Program-made: the position numbers and the translations under genes
Part shown: positions 51,256 through 59,303 of the stretch, in pieces
Layout: every line of letters starts with the position of its first letter
Position numbering within the stretch: position 1 is the stretch's first letter
The notes under the pieces: generated by a model
Told to the model about the DNA's origin: nothing
The model's input: the letters and a program-made list of their open reading frames with translations, nothing else
Database searches by the model: none
Source: Paramoeba atlantica
Lineage: Eukaryota > Discosea
Assembly (NCBI GenBank): GCA_977017575.1
Contig: CDRNVI010000018.1
Span: 62,001 to 126,000 of the forward strand
Length of the DNA stretch: 64,000 nucleotides
Direction of reading: 5' to 3'

Positions 51256-51810
51256 AAGTAAATAAAACTAAATAACTACATGTCTTTCAGCTTTCCTATC
51301 CTGACTATAATGATAACAAAAAATATATGGACGTCCACAAAACAATATTCAAACTTTCTCTCTCTTGCGAATGGGTAGTTCCCCGGCGGGGAGTGGTTTG
51401 GGGGATGGCGGGCGGGGCAACTTTCCTTTTGCGAGTGGAAAAAGGTTATAAGTCACTAGAGTAAAATAATGTATAGTATAGTATGCTAAAAGTATAATTG
51501 TTCCCCCCGGAGGGGCAAAATCAGGTACATATATGTATATGTGCCCCGTAGGGCCACGGTCAAAGAATAAAGATTTTCTTCAAGCAATTCTTTCCGTAAA
51601 CTCTAAGAATTGCTCATCATAAAATCTTTGTACAAAATATATAAAGAATTGTCCTAAGTAAATAATATTCATCAAGTAAATAAAACTAAATAACTACATG
51701 TCTTTCAGCTTTCCTATCCTGACTATAATGATAACAAAAAATATATGGACGTCCACAAAACAATATTCAAACTTTCTCTCTCTTGCGAATGGGTAGTTCC
51801 CCGGCGGGGA
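51256..51810. repeat. DIRS-4 terminal repeats: rest of A1, B1, A2
   Basis: A1 remainder runs from 51256 to about 51391, B1 to 51606 (ending CCGTAAACTCTAA), and A2 is 51607-51810 (starting GAATTGCTCATCAT). The split-repeat junctions are GGCGGGGA followed by GTGGTTTGGGGG (A1-B1) or by CCACCCACTCGCC (A2-internal). Confidence 0.9.
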
Positions 51811-52975
51811 CCACCCACTCGCCAGTCTTCAAATCACCCAAACGCTAGTGACGGCAAGAAGAAGAAACCCCAGATTGCCTACTATCTGAGAGCACCCCCC
51901 TCGTCATCTCGTCTCCTCACTCACTCATTCCTCATACACATCAAAATCGCTCACATGTCCGTTCTGCTTGGTTATTGATTGCATGAAGTTTACGTCTCTC
52001 TCGTCTTTGTTTTTTTTTTTTTTAATTTTCAACGCTGAATATCTTATTTTTATCCACTATACGTATCATATGCGCTTTCACAAATGGCGTAATTCAATCC
52101 TTCGAAAACAACATCTTTCAAAAATATCGACTGTAATGATCTGCTGGGTTTTCGGATGATCGTACGTACTCTGCTTTAACCGCTAAGCCGTTCTTGTTCA
52201 GAAAATGCAGTAAACGACGAAGCTCCTCGGTAATTCCATTTGATTTTGAAACCTTTCTATTAACAGCGGCCACACACGAAGTATTATCAATGAACAAGTC
52301 CACACACGTATCTTTCTTAAAGTGAATTTGAAATTTCTCAAAGGCGAGTCGAACTGCCCGCGCTTCAGCTCTATTAACCTCGTAATTAAAATCTGCCGGC
52401 CACTGCGCCCCAGTGCAAAACATGGGTCCGTAATCAAGATATAGGACCGCCCCCCATCCTACAGATGACGCATCCGTAAACAAAGTATGTTGATGGGGAA
52501 CAGTATCTGGATGGCGAGGCGGTGTAACAGGTGAACGATAAAGCAATTTATCCCTCCACGCCATCAAACGTATCCTGACAGATGTCGGTAATGGGACCTT
52601 ATCATCAAGTAAATTCGGTTCGCGATTCAATCGACAAATTCGGCGCCTAACAATTTTCAACTCCAAATGGTACTCTGGCATACATATTCCAATGATGGCC
52701 GATGCAAAAATTAACCTCCCAACGCCTGCCTCCAAAGACCCATAGGTTCCCGCTAAGAAATCATCAGTTTGCAATCGTCGCGTCAACTTAGGCCCTAGAC
52801 TAACCTTTCCATCTCGGTGAAAAAAGGTAACCCCATTAAAGGTATAAACATCCATTGGCGGGTCGCCATGATCCTTAAATTTAGCGTTGACATTAATAGC
52901 ACGACGATCAATGAAGCGCGCGTACTCATTCACCTTAGACACCTCGCCCGCAAAACGAATACCGTCAATGTAAAC
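51811..52975 (-). pseudogene. DIRS-4 RNase H and RT end
   Basis: 51811-52117 is non-coding 3' sequence. 52118-52942 encodes YTFNGVTFFHRDGKVSLGPK, LEAGVGRLIFASA, FTDASSVGWGAVLYLDYG, NRAEARAVRLAFEKF, DLFIDNTSCVAAVN and ENPADHYSRYF. It is closest to DIRS-1. It is a partial fossil. Confidence 0.85.
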
Positions 52976-53318
52976 AGGGTGTGCGCAATGAGGAAGAAGC
53001 GGTCAAAGTATTGGGGGCACACATCGGCAAAGAGAATCAGATCAAGAAAAGATTAATGGAAGCAGTGGATAAACAAGATACAAGCTTCCAGAGATTAAAA
53101 GCAATGGGATTAAGCAATGTAGCATTGATACTTCTTTCGCAATGTATCAATGTTAAGCAACAATACGTCATGCGCGTCCATCCGCCGTCTGTGACAAAGG
53201 AGGCCTCCACTAAATTCGATGACAATGTCGAGAGCGTATTGAAGAAGTGGCTCGGTCCATTGACGGAAAAGCAGGTGGAGATGGCCCGGCTGCCCATGAA
53301 AAAGGGAGGCCTAGGATT
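52976..53318 (+). pseudogene. RLE-8 LINE, post-RT segment
   Basis: It begins within the connection region (EEAVKVLGAHIGKENQIKK, GLSNVALILLSQCINVKQQY) and ends RLPMKKGGLG. It is 5'-truncated where it enters DIRS-4. RLE-3 is inserted at its end with an 8-bp duplication CTAGGATT (53311-53318 and 62371-62378); RLE-8 continues at 62379. Confidence 0.9.
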
Positions 53319-54129
53319 TTTTTTTGTACTGAGAAAACGTTACTGAAATCCACGCCGAGGGGGCTCCATGAAACTTATAAGTAACAAACAAATATAAGTA
53401 AATACATATGACTAATATAATCACACTTCCAAATCGTCCCAAAATCAAAGAACACATAATACGATATATAGATAGAATTCACATGCACAAACGTAGTTCA
53501 AAAGAAAGCCTGCATAGAACCAATAATAATGTGTCACGTTGTTAACGGGGTTCCCCCCCACCGGAACCCTCGGCCAAATGGCTGGGGGCTTGGTGGGTGG
53601 GCACAAAAACTTAAAGTGAAGTAAAATAACAACCTAACAAGGATATATAAGATAATAGTAAATACCCATCCCATGTAAAATTCTGAATACAAATCATAAT
53701 TCGAAGAAACTATGTGCCCCGAAGGGCCAGCAGGCAAATATATAACAGCCCCTCGGCTAAATTTCAAAACGTGGACTATTAGAAATCCACGCCGAGGGGG
53801 CTCCATGAAACTTATAAGTAACAAACAAATATAAGTAAATACATATGACTAATATAATCACACTTCCAAATCGTCCCAAAATCAAAGAACACATAATACG
53901 ATATATAGATAGAATTCACATGCACAAACATAGTTCAAAAGAAAGCCTGCATAGAACCAATAATAATGTGTCACGTTGTTAACGGGGTTCCCCCCCACCG
54001 GAACCCTCGGCCAACCTGCCCACACACACGTCACACAATCAAAATAAAATAACAAAGAAATGCCCAATCACATAGTAAAATAATTTTTCATATACCATCC
54101 CAGAACTCACAAAAGGATGACGATAGCAA

Positions 54130-54460
54130 TAGATGACCAGTCCACTGCCACGCCCTTTACAAGCTCACACGAGCTACGCAGGTTACGCTTTTAACCCCTG
54201 CCCTAGACCAACTTGTGTACCTAGAAGTGTGGAGCAACTAGGCGTGATGCGTAGGGCCGTGTCAACAGTGACGCGGCTAAAAAACATTAAGGCGCTAACC
54301 GCAGAGCAAAGGAAACCTTTACTCATCTCTACCTCACATTGGGGAACCTTGCTTCCGAAAAAACAAGGCGTGAGAATAAAGAGCTGTTAACCGATTAACG
54401 TCCATAACCTTCCAAAATTATAGGGACAACCTCCAAACCCCAGGACCCCGTCCGCTTTTT
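54130..54460 (-). mobile_element. R2-like LINE 3' UTR fragment with structured RNA
   Basis: There is no coding sequence. It keeps the two R2L 3' UTR hairpins in the same order and orientation. On the plus strand hairpin I is GTGTCA-ACAG-TGACGC (54259-54274). Hairpin II is within 54333-54374: outer CTCAC/GTGAG, inner CCTTG/CAAGG, the TTGGGGAACC side preserved. It lies in the 3' non-coding region of DIRS-5, the same place that R2L-a/b occupy in DIRS-1. A T-run follows at 54458-54474. Confidence 0.72.
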
Positions 54461-54486
54461 TTTTTTTTTTTTAAATGAAATCTCTA

Positions 54487-54676
54487 AACAAAACAAACAA
54501 ATCATATCTCATAATATAAATATTATGTGCCCCCAAGGGCCATTATATCAATCATCCTAAATTTCTAAACGTACACTTATATAAACAAAACAAACAAATC
54601 ATATCTCATAATATAAATATTATGTGCCCCGAAGGGCCATTATATCAATCATCCTAAATTTCTAAACGTATACTTA
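54487..54676. repeat. Tandem pair of a DIRS-3-type B-repeat end
   Basis: There are two copies of about 95 bp starting AAACAAAACAAACAAATC and ending near AATTTCTAAACGTA(C/T)AC. They carry the TGTGCCCC(C/G)AAGGGCCA hairpin and the terminus known from DIRS-3. They sit directly after the DIRS-5 RNase H. Confidence 0.8.
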
Positions 54677-57132
54677 ATGTCTCTCTCGATCTTAGCTTCA
54701 TATCTCTTGACCTTCTCCATCTCAATCTCCTTCCCGCGACTGACAGCATCCGCCGGGTTCTCATCCGTGGATATGTACGCTGCCTTGACACAAATACCTT
54801 TGTCCTCTGTCAGTCGCAGGACTTCGCGCAATTCCATTGAAACCCCCTCTGACTTGGAGATCCTCCTGTTCAGTGCAGCCTGACAGGAGGTGTTGTCAAC
54901 AAAAACATCCAAGCAGGTTCCACGGGGGCAATGCGCGGAAAACTTCTCGAGGGCTAAGCGGACTGCTGCAGCTTCCGCACGGTTCACCTCATACGAGGAT
55001 GACTCAGGCCACGCCTCACCCGTAATCAAAACCTCTCCGCTGTCTAAATACATAATCGCTCCCCATCCTTTCACCGAGGCATCGGTGTAGAGACGACGCT
55101 TGTGTGGAACAACATCGGGATGGGGAGGTGGAGACCGTGGAGCATTCTCCAGCAACTCGTTTCTCCACTCTGCTAGCATGGAGCGAGTGACGACAGGGAG
55201 TGCGACCGGACGGTCACATAACTTCGGGCAACGGTTCAACAAGTTGATACGCCGTTGCGCCACCTTCAGAGCGAAATAAAACCGCGGCATATTGAGTCGG
55301 AGAACTGCGGAGCCATAAATGAGGCGCCCCACCACCGCCTCTAGGTCAACAAAGGAAATGTTGAAGAAAGAGTCGGCTCGCAGTTTCCTGATCACTCGCG
55401 GTCCCAGGCAGACCGTATGCGCGTTATGGTCGAACGCCACCCCATTGAACACGTACTGTGCTACAGGGGGCTGACCCCGATCTTTAAAAAGACCGTTCGC
55501 CTTGTCGCAACGCTCGTCAATGAACTGAGCGTACGTGGTGGCCTCGGAGTGGGTTCCTGCAAACCGAACTCCGTCAACATAAACGTCGATAGCGCCTCGG
55601 TGAAACGAGTAGCGCTGAGAACAAATCGACGCCTCGCCAGCAATCGCGGCGGTAACCGTGTGCATAACCTCCGGTGCACACCTATGGCCCATCGGGAGGA
55701 CGTTCATCTCAAACACGTCTCCACTGTTCGTTCTAAGGCGGAATTTGGGCCGCGCCCTCTTTGGGATACCAATCTGGTAAAATCCGCACGTGAAGTCCCG
55801 CTTCACAGCCATCGGCTCGTGCGCCTTATGAAGATACTTGGAGGGATGATATAATGGGACCTGTGGTTCATATGATTTTAATCTATCGTTATCGTCCCTT
55901 GTCCATGAAATAAATCTTCTGCGCTGATTGCCCTCATCATCGGTCTCCACAACCGTGAAGGGAATCATGAACTGCATCGATGGGCGCTTTCTCAACTCCT
56001 GCGCCGGGACCTTGGAGATTATGCCTGCGTCCTCCAACAATCGGACGTCCGCCTCAGGCAATGAACCTTTCACACTAGGTTCGGGGTACGGGGCTTTAGG
56101 TACCCATAATAATTCATCCACTACCTTGCGAAAACGAGTGGCAGCTGACAGACTCATCCACTCCTTAACCTGATCCAAATGGATAACAGGTATCGACTTC
56201 TTAACGTGCAAAGGTAGGTGAGCGTCGTGTGCCTTGGCTAGCCGTGAAGAGCGGCGTGCACAAACAACGGAGTGCCTGCGAAGGTAAGGCACTTCCTCGA
56301 AGCACTTTGCCACGTGCTCCGAGGTTACAGCACTGGGAGACGTGCTGAGACTCTCTGCGTCCCGAGAGCCCTTGCCGTTGTAATACTGCTTGCGTTGTAG
56401 CGCAACAGTGATTCGACGTTGAGGTGTTTCGTGAGGTTCTGGACGTCCTCCATCCTGAGATTCCCGAGGGAGATCTCGTGGAATAGGTAAGTAATTGCAC
56501 CTCTTTTTATGGAATGTGTTCCATACCCCGGACCGAGAAGTTGATTCATCCTGTGGTCCATCTCCCGGACCGTCGTGTAACACAGGCGCTGGCCTGGTCT
56601 CAAACTTCCCACAAACTGAGCCAGTTCGGGTGTCCCCGGTCCAGTCACTATCGCGTAGAGGTACGGCCGGTAAGGATTCAGACGAGTCGTCTTTGTCCCC
56701 CTGCCCCAATAAATGACTACCTCGTGACTGGCCACACTCACGAACTGCTCCCGCCTCAGGTCGGCGGTCTCGGTCCATCTCGCAGCGGCTTTCCAACACA
56801 GGAGGCAACACATGCTCTCCTTTACGTCGAGATGACGTCTCAGCTTCTTTAGAAGAAGTGGCGTGATTGGTAGCATCTGCCGCGTGGGTTCTAGCCCCCC
56901 CTGCGCCTGCAGGGCCTTTACGTAGAGACTCAATGGGGTACCTTCGATTCCCATGAGCTCGAACAGAGTCCTCAATGCCCCTGCGTACCCCATTCGCGTC
57001 GAGGTAGCGAGAGGCAGAGTCTCCAGGAAGAGCACCGCGTTTGCAGGATTCGCGGTGATTCCCTTCGCCTGGCAATACTCGCGCAGGCGGAACCACAGTC
57101 GCTCCCTTGTGGCCCACGTGGCCGTTGCCCAC
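54649..57132 (-). CDS. DIRS-5 reverse transcriptase-RNase H frame (827 aa)
   Basis: The first 250 residues overlap the recombinase gene in another frame. The RT follows: HLPLHVKKSIPVIHLDQV, FTCGFYQIGIPKRARPKF, LPMGHRCAPEVMHTV, DVYVDGVRFAG. RNase H: YTDASVKGWGAIMYLD, NRAEAAAVRLALEKF, DVFVDNTSCQAALN, ENPADAVSRG. Confidence 0.88.
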   Translation of the reverse strand: MGNGHVGHKGATVVPPARVLPGEGNHRESCKRGALPGDSASRYLDANGVRRGIEDSVRAHGNRRYPIESLRKGPAGAGGARTHAADATNHATSSKEAETSSRRKGEHVLPPVLESRCEMDRDRRPEAGAVRECGQSRGSHLLGQGDKDDSSESLPAVPLRDSDWTGDTRTGSVCGKFETRPAPVLHDGPGDGPQDESTSRSGVWNTFHKKRCNYLPIPRDLPRESQDGGRPEPHETPQRRITVALQRKQYYNGKGSRDAESLSTSPSAVTSEHVAKCFEEVPYLRRHSVVCARRSSRLAKAHDAHLPLHVKKSIPVIHLDQVKEWMSLSAATRFRKVVDELLWVPKAPYPEPSVKGSLPEADVRLLEDAGIISKVPAQELRKRPSMQFMIPFTVVETDDEGNQRRRFISWTRDDNDRLKSYEPQVPLYHPSKYLHKAHEPMAVKRDFTCGFYQIGIPKRARPKFRLRTNSGDVFEMNVLPMGHRCAPEVMHTVTAAIAGEASICSQRYSFHRGAIDVYVDGVRFAGTHSEATTYAQFIDERCDKANGLFKDRGQPPVAQYVFNGVAFDHNAHTVCLGPRVIRKLRADSFFNISFVDLEAVVGRLIYGSAVLRLNMPRFYFALKVAQRRINLLNRCPKLCDRPVALPVVTRSMLAEWRNELLENAPRSPPPHPDVVPHKRRLYTDASVKGWGAIMYLDSGEVLITGEAWPESSSYEVNRAEAAAVRLALEKFSAHCPRGTCLDVFVDNTSCQAALNRRISKSEGVSMELREVLRLTEDKGICVKAAYISTDENPADAVSRGKEIEMEKVKRYEAKIERDIKYTFRNLG

Positions 57133-57509
57133 ATGGGCTGGAGCGCCTCGTTCATCTGGGTGGCGCGCGGGTCCTCGGGGGGCATTCGAAGAATCGCCCT
57201 CAGCAACTCCTGGCGGCGTCTCCCTGGCGGCTGTGCGGCGTCGGCGGTTACGACGGCGGCGGGTTTGGCGGCGGCGGTCTTGGCGGCGGCGTAAACGGGA
57301 ACGGGAAGCCGGGGTAGAGGACGGATTGGGAGGGAGACGCTTCTGCGCCTTAGACGTAACGGGGAGAGAGGGCGGGGAGGAGGAGTAGTGCCACGCACGC
57401 GTGGCCGTCTTTCGCGCTGGCGGAGAGACGGGGAGGAAATAGGGGTAAGAATATCCACCCGTCGTCGCCTGGGACGACGGGCACGAGCAGTAATTGGGGT
57501 GGGGGGCAT
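56325..57509 (-). CDS. DIRS-5 tyrosine recombinase (394 aa)
   Basis: After an arginine-rich start it carries CWKAAARWTETADL, GRGTKTTRLNPYRPYLYA, GYGTHSIKRGAITYLF and LTKHLNVESLLRYN, giving the R-HxxR-H-Y set. As in DIRS-1, -2 and -3 it lies upstream of and overlaps the RT frame. Confidence 0.9.
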   Translation of the reverse strand: MPPTPITARARRPRRRRVDILTPISSPSLRQRERRPRVRGTTPPPRPLSPLRLRRRSVSLPIRPLPRLPVPVYAAAKTAAAKPAAVVTADAAQPPGRRRQELLRAILRMPPEDPRATQMNEALQPMWATATWATRERLWFRLREYCQAKGITANPANAVLFLETLPLATSTRMGYAGALRTLFELMGIEGTPLSLYVKALQAQGGLEPTRQMLPITPLLLKKLRRHLDVKESMCCLLCWKAAARWTETADLRREQFVSVASHEVVIYWGRGTKTTRLNPYRPYLYAIVTGPGTPELAQFVGSLRPGQRLCYTTVREMDHRMNQLLGPGYGTHSIKRGAITYLFHEISLGNLRMEDVQNLTKHLNVESLLRYNASSITTARALGTQRVSARLPVL

Positions 57510-57512
57510 TTC

Positions 57513-58913
57513 CTAGTGGAAAGCCCGTGTTGCGCCGTAACGGTTGGCGCCGCCCACCACCCCGCCGCGAAAATCCTGTTGCGGGGTGCGCTGGGTACGG
57601 AACTGCCCCCCCTGCTGTTGGGACGATTGGGGGCAGTTCGATCGTAGGTGGCCTGGCTGATGGCAGCCAAAACAGAAAGGTCCTTGGCTGCGTCGTCGGG
57701 GAGCACGCGTAGCGGTTCGGCCCCTCAGTTGCTCGTCAACCACAAGCTGACCGTAGCGGTCCTGAGGGTCGTCGTCACGGTGCAAACGCTGTTGCACACG
57801 TTCGACAGCAACGCCCGCCGCAGCCCAATAATGGTTGCGAAGCTCTTCGATGATGAGAAGGGCTACGGCGAGGTTGTGCTTCTCTAGCCATCCCTCCGTA
57901 TTGCACGCAGCGTACACCCATTCAGTTAACATCTTGAACAGGCGCTCACGCTGCGGCGGAGGGTTGAAGCGTACCCCAAGCTGCGGAGCTTCGCGCAGCT
58001 CACGGATGAGTTCACGTGGCTTGAACAAATCATCCGTGTCGATCCACGGTTGCCAAGTAACCGGATCGTAGGGGGAGAAGCCTTTCGGGTCCGTAATACG
58101 GACGCGTTCAAACGTGGGGATCAGATCTTCAACTGGTTTCCCACCCGGCATCTGCGCCCGAACATGGGCCAGTTCCAAAGAGTGGTAGTTGATCTCGGGA
58201 TGGGGAAAACGATAGGCAGTGTTCTTGTCCCCATCCCACTCGGCGAACAACTCAGTTGAGTTAGGGTCCTTTGGATGCGTCATATGCACCAACCCTATAA
58301 CCGTCTGCCGTAGGCCATCCCGGGGAAGAGACCATACAGCTTCAACGGTGACCTCGTAGTCTTTGCGCAGAAGCTCAATCACTTTCGTGATGAATTCTTC
58401 TTTGCTAGATTGTGTCATGATCCCACGCGAATCACAGCGTGAACGCTGAGGCATCCCGACGTGGTCAAGGTCGAGGGCCTCGTAACGGCGCGGCGAGCGA
58501 GAAGCCTCAACCTGGTCGGGGTTGAGGGTTCCTCTACGTCGAATATGGGGCTCCGGAGCCTCCAGCGGAAATGGATACGGGCTAGGGAGGGAGCTCGCCG
58601 GCAAACTGGGGAGGTTAGAAGGGAGAGGGCTAGGCGGTTCGCGGGCGGGGCTGAGTGCTCTTCCTGAAGGGCGTACCTTGCGACGCGCCGGTCCAGGGGT
58701 AGGGGGAATAGGAGGAGGTCGCGCGGATACCTGTGGAGCCGGCTGCGTGGGAAGAGGAGGGAGAGGGGGGCGCACGGGAGGACATGAAAGAGACTGGCGT
58801 TTCGAACGGGCAAAAGAGGAGGTTTCAACCGGTGTTGGCGCCCGGTCACGCTTTGGAGAGCGATCACGGTCCTGGCTCGGCTCCTGAGGAGCCCGCAAAC
58901 GTTGGGATCTCAT
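57513..58913 (-). CDS. DIRS-5 Gag-like protein
   Basis: The start is placed at MRSQRLRAPQ (58913), just inside B2; the frame is open further upstream into the repeat. A long proline/arginine-rich N-terminus precedes the conserved VTVEAVWS, YDPVTWQPWIDTDDLFKPRE and LREAPQLGVRFNPPPQRERL blocks. A CCHC knuckle follows (CFGCHQPGHLRSNCP). Confidence 0.85.
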   Translation of the reverse strand: MRSQRLRAPQEPSQDRDRSPKRDRAPTPVETSSFARSKRQSLSCPPVRPPLPPLPTQPAPQVSARPPPIPPTPGPARRKVRPSGRALSPAREPPSPLPSNLPSLPASSLPSPYPFPLEAPEPHIRRRGTLNPDQVEASRSPRRYEALDLDHVGMPQRSRCDSRGIMTQSSKEEFITKVIELLRKDYEVTVEAVWSLPRDGLRQTVIGLVHMTHPKDPNSTELFAEWDGDKNTAYRFPHPEINYHSLELAHVRAQMPGGKPVEDLIPTFERVRITDPKGFSPYDPVTWQPWIDTDDLFKPRELIRELREAPQLGVRFNPPPQRERLFKMLTEWVYAACNTEGWLEKHNLAVALLIIEELRNHYWAAAGVAVERVQQRLHRDDDPQDRYGQLVVDEQLRGRTATRAPRRRSQGPFCFGCHQPGHLRSNCPQSSQQQGGQFRTQRTPQQDFRGGVVGGANRYGATRAFH

Positions 58914-59303
58914 TCTTAAACAAAAACTTAAAGTGAAGTAAAATAACAACCTAACAAGGATATATAAGATAATAGTAAATACCCATCCCATGTAAAATTC
59001 TGAATACAAATCATAATTCGAAGAAACTATGTGCCCCGAAGGGCCAGCAGGCAAATATATAACAGCCCCTCGGCTAAATTTCAAAACGTGGACTATTAGG
59101 ATCCCCGGTATTAGCTTCTGGGTTTTTTTTTTACTTTCCGCAGGTGTATGACTTAAAAAAAATCGCATTTTCTTATCAATTACCATAAAGTTACATAATA
59201 TGACCGGTCTTTTCAGATAATGAATAATATGATTTTCTCTCATGTGTTGAGCCGGAACCAAAATTACTTTCTCAAGTTTTCATAATTAATAAAGAATGGT
59301 TGA

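Larger units (their letters stand above)
48379..52975 (-). mobile_element. DIRS-4, DIRS-type retroelement, partial in window
   Basis: From the left the order is: A1 (48379-48451, resuming at 51256), B1, A2 (51607-51810), then non-coding sequence and an RT-RNase H end on the minus strand. A1 is split by a LINE composite with an 8-bp duplication TCAAGTAA. At 52975 RLE-8 interrupts the RT region. Gag, recombinase and B2 would lie beyond the window. It is incomplete as seen. Confidence 0.82.
53345..59098 (-). mobile_element. DIRS-5, DIRS-type tyrosine-recombinase retroelement
   Basis: Left repeats: A1 53345-53577, B1 53578-53781, A2 53782-54014. Right repeat: B2 about 58920-59098. In minus order it has B2, Gag, recombinase overlapping the RT frame, RT-RNase H, a non-coding 3' region holding an R2-like LINE piece, then A2-B1-A1. 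The A copies differ at about one position and B copies are almost identical, so it is young. All three coding parts are open and the element looks whole. Base composition is clearly more GC-rich than its hosts. Confidence 0.92.
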
